Below are positions 34,294 through 43,956 of a stretch of 64,000 bases of DNA, piece after piece (the first letter of the stretch is position 1; each line of letters starts with the position of its first letter). Both the position numbers and the translations under genes were made by a program. Under the pieces are notes generated by a model. The model ran no database searches. It worked only from the letters and a program-made list of their open reading frames with translations, and was not told the DNA's origin. The DNA comes from Mucilaginibacter sp. UR6-1 (GTDB lineage: Bacteria; Bacteroidota; Bacteroidia; Sphingobacteriales; Sphingobacteriaceae): NCBI RefSeq assembly GCF_020880975.1, contig NZ_JAJIWP010000001.1, positions 1-64,000 on the forward strand, given 5' to 3'.

Positions 34294-37200
34294 TTACCGC
34301 CGATGCTTACTTTTTTGAGGCCCTCGCGGCCATAAAATACAGGGAAATACATCAGCTCGGCCTTGGCCGGGTTAAGGGTGTATTCCCCATCATAGCGGGG
34401 CATCAGTTCAACCTCAAATTTATACTGCCCCTGTTTAAGCTTGCGGCAAAAAATGCTCACCTTTTCTTTAAAGTATTCGCGGTGTATCTCGTTATTACGC
34501 CACGATTGCTCCTTGCTTTCATATGAGCATCCCGCCGGGATCGGAATCTCTATCATTACAAATTCGCCATCAGCACGTGCGGTAACATCGGCAATTAGCT
34601 TTACCTTTTTGCCTCCTTTTAAGCGCATGGTTTTGTCGCCATTGTTTTCAAACCAGGTGTTTACGGTAAAATCCTTACTTATTTTTTCGGGCTTGCTGTT
34701 CCAATACTGCTGGTAACCGGTAATATAAACAGGCAGCGTACCCTTTTTGCTGATGCCAAGCGTTTGGCTGTCAAACGTAGCCGAGTAGGGGAAGGTGGTC
34801 ACTGTTTCGTTCTTACCGCCGGTTAAAATTAGCTGCGGTTGTGTAAGCCCGTCCCGGCCTTTCATCAGGTCGGGTAAAATGGTTTCCAGTATTAATGATG
34901 ATTCGTAGGTATTGCGCCAGCCACCTTCGCGTCGCTGCTCAAGCAGGTAGCCTGTTATCCTGTCAAGCAATTGGGATTGCTTTCCTGAATTTTTTATTAT
35001 CTGGTAGGCCAAAACACTTAATTGTACCGAGTTGTCAAAAAAACGGTAACTGTTGTTTTCGCCCCAATAGATGTTGCCGAACATGGTGCTTTTTTTGCTG
35101 CTTAGCAAATCATCAATGTTTGCCGTTAAACCGGCCTTTTGCTGTATCAGCATTAAGCGGTATTTATTGTATACGGATGGATATTTTAATGCTGATTGCT
35201 CCTTTTGTGCGGCGGCAATATATTTTTTATAGTCGGCCTTGGCTTCCAGTTTAAGTAGTAGCTCAATGGCATTAATTTTATCATAACCATTATATCGCTC
35301 AAGCTGATATATCAGGTATTGGGTTATCTTTTGTTTATCAAAGTTTGTGGCATAGCCTTCTTTTTGCGCATCAAGCAATGCCTCAATAACATGCCTGCTT
35401 ATCCAAATTTCTTCATCGCTCTCTTTCCACCAACCCCACAGGCCGCTGCCTTTACGGTTCTCGTTCAGTTTTTTAATGATGTCGATTATATTCTTCTCGT
35501 GCGCAAATGGTTGCTTTAAATAACCTTTTATGCGTTTTTCGCTAATAAGGCCTTTTAATTTTGAGGCTAACTGCTCGTTACACAGGTAACGGTATTCGCG
35601 CAGTTTGTCAGTCTCCTCGATCAGTGCGGGCAAAGCCGATGCTTCGGCCCTGAAGGTTACCTTGCCGAGGGCGGCTTCAAATTTGATGCTCATAGTGGTA
35701 TCCTGGCGCAATACTTCAAACAGACCTTTGGTTTCCTGCACGCCTTGTTTTACAACGGGTATTTTGCGTTGCTCGCCATCGCTGTAACCGTTATTACGTT
35801 TTATGGCGTACTCAAACGTAAGGCTGTCGGTAGCTGCAGCGGTAATGGCCAGCGTATCTATCTTTGAATTACTTACACTCAGCGAGTCCTGCTTTTGCGG
35901 GGTACCGTTGTAAATGAAAGTACGTTGCAGCTTAACAGGGGTGGAGTTGTAGTTCATTACCTTGCCAATTATGCTCATCTTGTCGCCCTCAACGGCAAAC
36001 TGCGGCGCTATCATTGCGGCGCTTACCGGTTTGTAAGCCTTTATATTACCCTCAGTAATGGCCGTTTCCATTTTATTGCTTATGCCGATAAAAAAGGTAC
36101 GCCAGTTGGTAATATCATCCGGAAAAGCAGTGGTGAACCTGGCCTTGCCGTTGGCATCAGTAGTTAAACGGGGTTGCCAGTAGGCATAATCGTTAAAGTT
36201 TTTGCGCAGTGAGTTGCCGCCGTTTTGGGCAACCAGGTTAGCTTCCGCCTCATCAGCAGCCTGTTTCTTTTTTGTAGTAATGATAATAACGCCATTGGCA
36301 GCACGTGCGCCATACAAAGCTGTGGCTGCTGCATCTTTTAATACATCAATATTGCCAATATCATCCGGGTTCATGCTCTTAAACTCAGCCTCGGTAATCA
36401 CGTTGCCATCAACTACCACAATTGGGCGCTTTTCAATATTAGGTGATGACATTCCTCTGATTATTACATTAGCCTCGCTATTTGCAACAGAAACTCCTGC
36501 TACCCGCCCCGCAAGCGCAGCAGAAACCTCCTGCCTAACATCAGACACCATGGATGCCGATAATTCTTTTTTGCTACGTGTACCATAACCCACAACTACA
36601 ACTTCATTTAACTGGCTTGAGCTTGCATTTAACGTTATAACATAGTTGTCACCCGGCTTTATGGTAAACTCTTCCGTTACATAACCAACAAAAGCTACCA
36701 AAATTTTACCTGTTTCAGGTACTTTAAGTTTAAAGTTACCTTTTGCATCGGTTTGGGTGCCATACTTTGTGCCCTTTACTACTACACTTACGCCCGGTAT
36801 CGGCAGTTTATCATCAGCGGATAACACCGTACCTGTTACTACTTTAGTAAACCCGCTGTTGTCGAGGTACTTTTCGTTAAATGATTCCTTTATAGTGAGT
36901 TTGTCATTGTTAATGTTTCTATCGCCATAGTCATACATATCATTGCGCTGCTGTATTACCCGGTTAATTTTTATACTTACCGAATCGCGTGCGTGAGGTT
37001 TCATCGCTATATTATAATAGTTACTGCCATTGGGTTTTATAATGATGTTTTCCTGTATAGCATACTCATCATCTTTCAATAAAAACATCAACCTATATTT
37101 ACCTGCCTCCAGGTTGCCGAAATTTCTTTCAGCACCACGGTATATCTGTAAAAATTCGGTGTCGTTATTTTTGTATATCAGGATATTTTTAACAAAGTGT

Positions 37201-40145
37201 TTATCCTCGGCCTGTAATCTGATGGTCAGTCTGCCTGTGTTGGTACCCCATATATAATTATTTTGAAACAGGTCTGAATTTTGGCTTCGTCTGTCAAGAT
37301 AGTTTTGCCATAACGTATCAGCGGCGGCAGGGGTTATGGCAAGCTGGGTATAGTCGGTTACAGGTTTACCATAGTTTAGTTGTTTGTTAAACGGATAGCC
37401 ATCAAAGCTTTTTTGCTTTAACAGGCCGGGTAAAAAGGTATAATTATACCCGGTTTCGGCAATAAAGTTTTGTTCTATACCTCCTTTTAAACTATATGTA
37501 CCCAGGTTTGGCGCTACCGGACCGGTTAATATACTTTGCCTGTCAGACCCGGCAATTGCAGCATTTAGTAAGTATAAACGCTCGCCTTGTTGCAGTGTTG
37601 CCATTTGCATTTTAAAGGTATTTTCAATACTGATGAGATGATTGTTCAGCGTTCTTTTTTCATCATTGGTTAAAGTGTCAGGCGCTTTTTTGATGCTGAT
37701 ATCAAAGCGTTTAAGCGTTGAGTCGGCGTTGATGCTGAATATGGTTTTTTTATGGTGCGCTATAATCACATCCTTCACTTCGATCTCCATTTTGCTGGTT
37801 CGCATCCTGATGTCGTGCATGCCCGAATCAACCCTGAAACTGTACCGGCTCAGATCCTGCGTTTGCGAAAAATACACCGGTATATTATCTATGTACACAA
37901 TATGTACGGGTATAATGTCGCCTTTGTGTACTACAAAAGGTGCTATTTGGGTAATAGTGTCAGGTACGTGCTCGGTTATGGTGTAAATGGTATCAGGATG
38001 GGTAAACTTATAATATTCAATACTATCCAACCCCATGTCGCGGCTCCAGCGTTTCCAGTTAAGCAGTATGTTCTGGCTGTTGTTTAAAGGCAGATTACTG
38101 TACAGTATATTCATATTGGGTACCTTGCCAAATGTGCCAAAGTAAGGTACCGACGGCGCGTTGTAGCCTTCGAATTTGGAGGTGAGCGACCACGCGGTTA
38201 TATCCGCATCGGCAACAGGTTTCCCGTCATTATCGGTAACGGTAAGCTCAGTAGTTACCTTTTGGCCGGGATAAATGGTCATGGGCTGCTGTACATTAAT
38301 TTTTATGGAACCGTCATAATTGGCGTATGTTTGGCTGTAATTCCGTAACCTGCCGGCCCACATATAGTAGGCAAAAACTGTAATGTTGCCCTTTGATCTG
38401 ATCCGTTTATTATAATTAAGTGAATCGGCTTCGCCACGCTCAATCAGTTTATTATCCAGGTAGATGCTGTACCAAAAATGTAGTTTTCGTTTGCTTTTTA
38501 CGTTCACTTTTGCCGATTCGGCCGTACGCTCGCCGGTAATGCTTACGCCGCTATCTTCGCTGCTAAGATTAAATTCCGCATGTGCGCTGTCGGCCACAAT
38601 ACTGTAATTGCTCACGTTAGGGTTGATGAGCACTTGTGCAGGCAATGTGAGGGTTTGCTTGTTTAGTGTATCATTATTGCTGATAGCGTACAACATGGCT
38701 TTTAACGGTTGTTTTTTACCACGGATGTAGCTATCAATTTTCAATGTGTCGCCACTGATTTTAGTATTTATCCGGTAATTGTTGGCTTTGTATTCAATAT
38801 ATTTCCATTGGTTACGATGCTCATTAGATAAATTTAAAAAGTCGGCCTGTATTTGATATGAAAAACTTGCCTTCGGAAAAATAGAATCGGGCAGGGTAAC
38901 CTTGGTTTCACCCAGCGGATCAAGCTGTACGGTATGCGTCCATAAACTATCGGGCACAAATACATGGCTGGCTTTGTAATTATTAACGTAATTGGTTTTC
39001 ACTAACAGATCAACGCGTCCGTCGGGTACCGGCAGTCCGTTCTCGTCCGTTGCCTTGAGGTAAACGTTCAGCGTGTCTCCGGTTTGGTGGCTGTCCTTAT
39101 CGGTACGAATATTAAAATTAATGGCTTTAAGTTCATACTCCTCGTACTCAAATTTGCTGCTTACAAGCTGCAGGTAGTTCTTTTCGCTATCTTCTAAATC
39201 TTCCTCCTCTTCATCATCGTCATCATCATCATTTTTGTTGTTGTTTTTCTTTTGCAGCTTTTTGGTGTCAGTCAGTATAACGCGATAGGTATCATCCAGA
39301 TCAAGGTCGAGGCTATCCGTCAGTACAAAACTATACTCGTACATCCCCGGGCGATAGCTGTTGATGGTAGCCAGGGTTTTAAAATCGTTATTGCCATATT
39401 CATCAGAGAGGCGCACCAGTACCTGCTTATTTTTTAGTGGTTTATTGGTTTTAATGTCCGCAATAAAAGCCTTTATCCTCACAGTATCCCTGGGTTTGTA
39501 TTTGGGCTTATTAAGCACCACAAAACCGGGATAATTAGCTTGATCATTATACCTGTAGTAGTTTTGCTCAGGCTTTTTAGCAAATAACTTTTTAAACCAT
39601 CGTGATAAAAAAAATGGTTTTTTAGGCTGAGTTTTACCAAGCCTGAAAAAATTTGATACCCCTTTGTACGTTACTTTTACTATATTCTGCCTTGCAGGGC
39701 TGAATGTGTAAAAGCCGTTATTCTTATCATACCCAACATTTTTACCATTATTGGTAACAATGGCATCAGTTACAATGGTGCCATCCCGGCCGGTAAGCAA
39801 AAATTCAATATGCTTGTTCTGCGTTATTAACTGCATTGATGCTGTCCGGTTTTCAATCAGGTCAAACATCAAGCTATTTTCATTTGCATACACCTTTACA
39901 TAGTTACCCGGGGTGAGTTTTGGCTGGTACCGAAATGCGTACTTTGTTAAAACAGAATCCACTTTTTGCTTCAACACATCATCCGTCGGCTTTTTTTCGG
40001 GATGCAGGTAAAGGTTCAGCAGGTCATCATCGCTTATTTTATAGAAATAGGTGTAGCGGCTGTTCCGGATGCTTTTGGTAAGTTTTTGCTGTGCAAAACC
40101 GTTAAGTGTCAGCAGAAAAAATATTAACAGGAAGATTTTTTTCAT
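34290..40145 (-). CDS. Alpha-2-macroglobulin-like protein with internal SusC-like plug module
   Basis: A 1951-residue exported protein with a signal peptide ending NGFAQ. Residues about 200-280 hold an MG2-like domain (YKPRDTVRIKAFIADIKT). A highly acidic run of Asp and Glu lies near residues 300-320. Residues 1103-1175 are a carboxypeptidase-like regulatory domain (VTGTVLSADDKLPIPGVSVV). Directly after comes a SusC/RagA-type plug (LNEVVVVGYGTRSKKEL, then DVLKDAAATALYGARAANGV) to about 1290. The macroglobulin core resumes with FPDDITNWRTF and a thioester-type CNEQ (Cys1522 to Gln1525), followed by the helical thioester domain. No beta-barrel is present. Macroglobulins trap proteases; the plug module may dock it to an outer-membrane partner. 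Confidence 0.88.
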   Translation of the reverse strand: MKKIFLLIFFLLTLNGFAQQKLTKSIRNSRYTYFYKISDDDLLNLYLHPEKKPTDDVLKQKVDSVLTKYAFRYQPKLTPGNYVKVYANENSLMFDLIENRTASMQLITQNKHIEFLLTGRDGTIVTDAIVTNNGKNVGYDKNNGFYTFSPARQNIVKVTYKGVSNFFRLGKTQPKKPFFLSRWFKKLFAKKPEQNYYRYNDQANYPGFVVLNKPKYKPRDTVRIKAFIADIKTNKPLKNKQVLVRLSDEYGNNDFKTLATINSYRPGMYEYSFVLTDSLDLDLDDTYRVILTDTKKLQKKNNNKNDDDDDDEEEEDLEDSEKNYLQLVSSKFEYEEYELKAINFNIRTDKDSHQTGDTLNVYLKATDENGLPVPDGRVDLLVKTNYVNNYKASHVFVPDSLWTHTVQLDPLGETKVTLPDSIFPKASFSYQIQADFLNLSNEHRNQWKYIEYKANNYRINTKISGDTLKIDSYIRGKKQPLKAMLYAISNNDTLNKQTLTLPAQVLINPNVSNYSIVADSAHAEFNLSSEDSGVSITGERTAESAKVNVKSKRKLHFWYSIYLDNKLIERGEADSLNYNKRIRSKGNITVFAYYMWAGRLRNYSQTYANYDGSIKINVQQPMTIYPGQKVTTELTVTDNDGKPVADADITAWSLTSKFEGYNAPSVPYFGTFGKVPNMNILYSNLPLNNSQNILLNWKRWSRDMGLDSIEYYKFTHPDTIYTITEHVPDTITQIAPFVVHKGDIIPVHIVYIDNIPVYFSQTQDLSRYSFRVDSGMHDIRMRTSKMEIEVKDVIIAHHKKTIFSINADSTLKRFDISIKKAPDTLTNDEKRTLNNHLISIENTFKMQMATLQQGERLYLLNAAIAGSDRQSILTGPVAPNLGTYSLKGGIEQNFIAETGYNYTFLPGLLKQKSFDGYPFNKQLNYGKPVTDYTQLAITPAAADTLWQNYLDRRSQNSDLFQNNYIWGTNTGRLTIRLQAEDKHFVKNILIYKNNDTEFLQIYRGAERNFGNLEAGKYRLMFLLKDDEYAIQENIIIKPNGSNYYNIAMKPHARDSVSIKINRVIQQRNDMYDYGDRNINNDKLTIKESFNEKYLDNSGFTKVVTGTVLSADDKLPIPGVSVVVKGTKYGTQTDAKGNFKLKVPETGKILVAFVGYVTEEFTIKPGDNYVITLNASSSQLNEVVVVGYGTRSKKELSASMVSDVRQEVSAALAGRVAGVSVANSEANVIIRGMSSPNIEKRPIVVVDGNVITEAEFKSMNPDDIGNIDVLKDAAATALYGARAANGVIIITTKKKQAADEAEANLVAQNGGNSLRKNFNDYAYWQPRLTTDANGKARFTTAFPDDITNWRTFFIGISNKMETAITEGNIKAYKPVSAAMIAPQFAVEGDKMSIIGKVMNYNSTPVKLQRTFIYNGTPQKQDSLSVSNSKIDTLAITAAATDSLTFEYAIKRNNGYSDGEQRKIPVVKQGVQETKGLFEVLRQDTTMSIKFEAALGKVTFRAEASALPALIEETDKLREYRYLCNEQLASKLKGLISEKRIKGYLKQPFAHEKNIIDIIKKLNENRKGSGLWGWWKESDEEIWISRHVIEALLDAQKEGYATNFDKQKITQYLIYQLERYNGYDKINAIELLLKLEAKADYKKYIAAAQKEQSALKYPSVYNKYRLMLIQQKAGLTANIDDLLSSKKSTMFGNIYWGENNSYRFFDNSVQLSVLAYQIIKNSGKQSQLLDRITGYLLEQRREGGWRNTYESSLILETILPDLMKGRDGLTQPQLILTGGKNETVTTFPYSATFDSQTLGISKKGTLPVYITGYQQYWNSKPEKISKDFTVNTWFENNGDKTMRLKGGKKVKLIADVTARADGEFVMIEIPIPAGCSYESKEQSWRNNEIHREYFKEKVSIFCRKLKQGQYKFEVELMPRYDGEYTLNPAKAELMYFPVFYGREGLKKVSIGGN

Positions 40146-40260
40146 TGTGAGTTAGGCTCGTGGTACAAGGCTAAATATAGTATTTGTAGCTGTTAGTTTG
40201 AAACTAATTATATTATGTAGGGTTTGATAAATAAGTATTCCGCATTATGCCGGAATTAGT

Positions 40261-40292
40261 TTTAGTAAAATCTGATAAAATCTATAGCTTTG
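40261..40292 (+). promoter_or_regulatory. Promoter of the cystathionine beta-synthase-type gene
   Basis: TTTA at 40261-40264 and TAGCTTTG at 40285-40292 are 20 bases apart, matching the -33/-7 layout with one mismatch in the -33 box. The ATG follows 25 bases later. Confidence 0.5.
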
Positions 40293-40317
40293 CTATACTA
40301 AAAAGAAAGCGCCTTTT

Positions 40318-41679
40318 ATGTGGTATAACAACATCCTCGAAACTATTGGCAACACGCCGCTGGTAAAACTTAACAAAATTGTGAAAGACATACCGGCAAC
40401 CGTTCTGGCTAAAATTGAAACCACTAACCCCGGTAATTCAATTAAAGACAGGATGGCGCTTAAAATGATAGAGGATGCCGAAGCCAGCGGCAAGCTTAAA
40501 CCTGGAGGGACAATTATTGAAGGCACATCGGGCAATACGGGTATGGGCCTGGCCATTGCGGCCGTTATAAAGGGCTACAAATGTATTTTTACGAGTACCG
40601 ATAAGCAATCAAAAGAGAAATTTGATGCCCTGCGTGCCTTTGGGGCCGAGGTGATAGTTTGCCCTACTAATGTTGACCCGGAAGACCCGCGTTCATATTA
40701 TTCGGTATCATCCCGTCTGGAGCGTGAGGTGCCAAATTCATGGAAGCCCAACCAGTATGATAACCTGTCAAACTCGCAGGCGCATTACGAGCAAACCGGC
40801 CCCGAGATATGGGCGCAAACAGAAGGTAAAATAACCCACCTGGTGATAGGCGTAGGCACAGGTGGCACCATATCGGGCACAGCGCGTTATCTTAAAGAGA
40901 AAAACCCTGCAATACAAGTGTTAGGTATTGATACTTATGGCTCGGTATTTAAAAAATACAAGGAAACAGGCATTTTTGATAAGAACGAGATATACCCTTA
41001 TATAACCGAAGGCATCGGCGAAGATTTTTTACCGCAAAATGTGGACTTTAGCCTGATCGATCACTTTGAGAAAGTAACCGATAAGGATGCTGCTTTGATG
41101 ACACGCGAGATAGCCCGCAAGGAAGGCATCTTCGCCGGTAACTCAACAGGCTCGGCCGTAGCCGGTGTGCTGCAAATGAAGGATAGGTTTAAAGAGGGAG
41201 ATGTGGTTGTAGTGGTCTTCCCGGATCATGGCTCACGCTATATGGGTAAAATGTATAATGATGACTGGCTGCGCGATCGTGGTTTCCTGAAGGATGACAA
41301 GCTGACCGCACGCGATATTATCAGTAAAAAGGAGAGTGCCGAGATCATTACTATCGACCACGAAAAGACCATTATCGAGGCTATTAATACCATCAAAGCG
41401 CTCAACATATCGCAAATACCCGTTACCCAGCACGGTAACATTATTGGCAAGGTAACTGAAAGCGACATACTGGACGCGCTGCTTGAAAGCCCCGGACTAA
41501 AATCGCAACCGGTAAAAAATATTACTACTGCTCCGTTCCCTTATGTTGATCTGAATACTTCGATAGACCGCATATCGTCAATGATCAATAAGGATAATAT
41601 TGCCGTTTTAGTAACCGACGAACGTGGCAATGCCGAGATCATTACGCAGTATGATATTATAAACGCGATATCGGCGTAA
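40318..41679 (+). CDS. Cystathionine beta-synthase-type PLP enzyme with CBS pair
   Basis: The 453-residue protein has an N-terminal fold-type II PLP domain with Lys43 in NSIKDRM, the phosphate loop GTSGNTGMG and the cofactor loop GVGTGGTISG. Residues about 330-453 form two CBS domains, a common nucleotide- or SAM-sensing regulatory module. This architecture is that of cystathionine beta-synthase, which makes cystathionine from serine and homocysteine; a cysteine synthase activity is the alternative. The gene has its own promoter. The downstream gap carries repeat copy B. Confidence 0.9.
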   Translation: MWYNNILETIGNTPLVKLNKIVKDIPATVLAKIETTNPGNSIKDRMALKMIEDAEASGKLKPGGTIIEGTSGNTGMGLAIAAVIKGYKCIFTSTDKQSKEKFDALRAFGAEVIVCPTNVDPEDPRSYYSVSSRLEREVPNSWKPNQYDNLSNSQAHYEQTGPEIWAQTEGKITHLVIGVGTGGTISGTARYLKEKNPAIQVLGIDTYGSVFKKYKETGIFDKNEIYPYITEGIGEDFLPQNVDFSLIDHFEKVTDKDAALMTREIARKEGIFAGNSTGSAVAGVLQMKDRFKEGDVVVVVFPDHGSRYMGKMYNDDWLRDRGFLKDDKLTARDIISKKESAEIITIDHEKTIIEAINTIKALNISQIPVTQHGNIIGKVTESDILDALLESPGLKSQPVKNITTAPFPYVDLNTSIDRISSMINKDNIAVLVTDERGNAEIITQYDIINAISA

Positions 41680-41765
41680 GGGGGGTGCGGATTTCGAAAG
41701 TTAGATTGCGGAATAGTGTTTGAAATGAGGGAATTCGCTGCTCATTAATTACCGCTCACCGTCTT

Positions 41766-41819
41766 ACTCACCCTGTCATCGCTGCGCTTAACATCCCTCT
41801 CTGCTGCGCAAAGAGGGAG
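41766..41819 (-). repeat. Dispersed 54-bp palindromic repeat, copy B
   Basis: Inverted relative to copy A at 31062-31115, identical at 48 of 54 positions with all differences in a central 6-base block. It carries the same ccctcttt/agagaggg hairpin. It sits in the gap between the convergent cystathionine beta-synthase-type and DUF486 genes. Confidence 0.8.
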
Positions 41820-41872
41820 TGACTATGTAAGCCTTTTGCTTTGGTCTTTTTGCTTTCAGCTTAAATCTTAAA

Positions 41873-42250
41873 TCACCATTTCTTAAATATCACGTAAACA
41901 GCCAGCACGATAAGCAGAAAGCCTGCCAAATGGTTCCAGGCCAGTTTTTCGGTTTTAAAGAAGATGGTGGTGAATATCATGAAGATGGTAAGCGTAATGG
42001 CTTCCTGTATCACCTTTAACTGTACCAGGCTGAACGGGCCGCCATCGTCTTTATAGCCAAGGCGGTTGGCAGGCACCTGGAAAACGTATTCAAAAAACGC
42101 CAGTCCCCAACTGATAAGGATTATGGCTACAAGGCCGAGGTTTTTGCCCCAGCTATAATCCTTGAACTTTAAATGCCCGTACCAGGCAAACGTCATAAAG
42201 GTGTTTGATATAACGAGGAAGATGATGGTTTGCAGTGCCCGTAGGTTCAT
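41873..42250 (-). CDS. DUF486 (DMT-like) membrane protein
   Basis: A 125-residue protein with four predicted transmembrane helices (VISNTFMTFAW, GLVAIILISWGLAFFEY, ITLTIFMIFTTIFF, FLLIVLAVYVIF). The segment FEYVFQVPANRLGY is the DUF486 hallmark. The family resembles half of a drug/metabolite transporter and probably works as a dimer. The substrate is unknown. Its ATG overlaps the stop of the upstream glycosyltransferase gene by 4 bases, so the two are translationally coupled. Confidence 0.87.
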   Translation of the reverse strand: MNLRALQTIIFLVISNTFMTFAWYGHLKFKDYSWGKNLGLVAIILISWGLAFFEYVFQVPANRLGYKDDGGPFSLVQLKVIQEAITLTIFMIFTTIFFKTEKLAWNHLAGFLLIVLAVYVIFKKW

Positions 42251-43803
42251 TGTTTTCTGAGTTCGGCCAGTTCTTTTTGATAGCGAAGGTTTAACGATGG
42301 CAATGGGTTATATAGTATATAAACACCTGAGCCTTTTTCGCGGGCAAGCGGATTATTGATAGTGCCTATTTTAACATAGCGTTCAATAAAGGGCTGCAAT
42401 TCTTTTACACCTTCTTCATCCTCGGCAATATAAATAAGGTATTTGGGTACCAGGCTGTCGGGCGCCCAAAGTGAAAAGCTGCTGTTAAGGCATACCACCT
42501 GCGGTAAATTAAGCCGTTTTCCAAATACGCTGATAGCGCCCGCCTGGCCATAGTTTTCGGCAAATATGCGGGTTTGTGCCCGGGCCTGCGCGTTAAGGCC
42601 ATGGTATGCTTTGGCTGTAAGGGTGGCCATTTCATCCCAACCCAGCATATCCGCGTAATCCTGCGTGGTGGCATGTTGCCGCTGATCTTCCCATCGGGTT
42701 ACAAAATTAAGAGCGGGCATTATATTTTGGGTGTATTTTATAGCTGTAACTGTTTGCGGCAAGGGGAGCAATGGCAATACCATGGGTAAAAGCAGCAGGT
42801 TAGGCGCGGTAACTATTACTATGGCAGCGGCACGTAAAGGCTTACCGGCTGTTTTAAACAACCTGTCGAACCCGCAGCCACCCGCCGCGAACAGCATAGG
42901 GTAAGCGCCAAACAGGTAATAGTTTTTACCATTCATCTGGAGTAAAAAAATAAAGATGATAACGTAGGCAAAGGCCAGAAACTGGTACTTACGCAGCCGG
43001 AACGATGCTAACAAAAAAACAAACCCAACCAGCCACACAAACAGTGCAACACCGTTAACCATTAATTGCTGCGCGATAAAATCACCGGCTTTTATATGTT
43101 CAAGCTGCGTTTCGCGCAGTTCGGCCATGTGGTGCAGCACCGGAAAGTTATGCTGCCATTGCCATATCAGGTTAGGTGAAAATAGTAAAATGGCTACCAG
43201 GCCCGCGCCAATGGTATGTTTGGTAAACAGCACCCGGCGTTGCTTGCTTATTAGAACACCAATAACAAGCGCGATAGCGAAAAAGGCCATGGTATATTTA
43301 GTAAGCATACCAACACCGGTAGTTAAACCAAAGCCATATAAAAATATTACCGAGGAGGTGTTTACATACCTTACCATGCACCAGGCAGCCAAAACCCACC
43401 AAAGCTGATCGAACACTACAGGCTGAAATAAATAGCCGCTTGCAGCGAAAGCCGGGGCAAATATTATGGAGAGGCAGGCAATGGCAATAGCAAATTTACG
43501 GCCCCCAAGTTCAATGGTGATCATGCCTGTAAGCCAGATGATGATGCCGCTGGCGATAGTGGTGAACAGGCGCGAAGCGAAAACGGAATCGCCAAAAACG
43601 GTTAACGATATTTTAGCCAATACGGCAATAAATGGCGGTACCTCCTTAAATCCCCAATCAAGGTGATCGGCCAAAGCAAGGTGCAGCAATTCATCACGGT
43701 GAAAGCCGAAGTTAGAGATGGCAATAAGATTAAGTACAACCTTAACAAGCACAAATATCATCACAAACCTATGATATTCAGCCCGCTTATTCCTGTAGAT
43801 CAT
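42247..43803 (-). CDS. GT39/ArnT-like membrane glycosyltransferase
   Basis: The 518-residue protein has about ten transmembrane helices and, in the first periplasmic loop, FHRDELLHLALADHLDWGF, where the HRDE/DE acidic residues (about 35-38) are typical of GT-C enzymes using polyprenyl-phosphate sugars. A second motif EVPPF follows. The C-terminal 150 residues are a soluble periplasmic domain. It probably adds a sugar to a lipid or protein outside the inner membrane. The acceptor is unknown. It overlaps DUF486 by 4 bases. Confidence 0.87.
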   Translation of the reverse strand: MIYRNKRAEYHRFVMIFVLVKVVLNLIAISNFGFHRDELLHLALADHLDWGFKEVPPFIAVLAKISLTVFGDSVFASRLFTTIASGIIIWLTGMITIELGGRKFAIAIACLSIIFAPAFAASGYLFQPVVFDQLWWVLAAWCMVRYVNTSSVIFLYGFGLTTGVGMLTKYTMAFFAIALVIGVLISKQRRVLFTKHTIGAGLVAILLFSPNLIWQWQHNFPVLHHMAELRETQLEHIKAGDFIAQQLMVNGVALFVWLVGFVFLLASFRLRKYQFLAFAYVIIFIFLLQMNGKNYYLFGAYPMLFAAGGCGFDRLFKTAGKPLRAAAIVIVTAPNLLLLPMVLPLLPLPQTVTAIKYTQNIMPALNFVTRWEDQRQHATTQDYADMLGWDEMATLTAKAYHGLNAQARAQTRIFAENYGQAGAISVFGKRLNLPQVVCLNSSFSLWAPDSLVPKYLIYIAEDEEGVKELQPFIERYVKIGTINNPLAREKGSGVYILYNPLPSLNLRYQKELAELRKQ

Positions 43804-43863
43804 GCGTGGTTAAAAAACTGGTTTGATAAAGTTAATATTTAAGTTTACTATTTACCAAAAAAT

Positions 43864-43934
43864 AAAGGGCTGAGCTTATTGATGGTCGGGTTAATTATTA
43901 TATCATCCCTCAAATCAACAGCTCAGCCCCTTTT
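43864..43934 (-). terminator. Long-loop hairpin after murA
   Basis: On the minus strand gctcagccccttt-type arms (43921-43934 with 43864-43875) pair across a 45-base loop, followed by a T-rich stretch. Likely terminator of the DUF4290-murA unit. Confidence 0.45.
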
Positions 43935-43956
43935 AATTAACTAAAAGCAGTTACAG

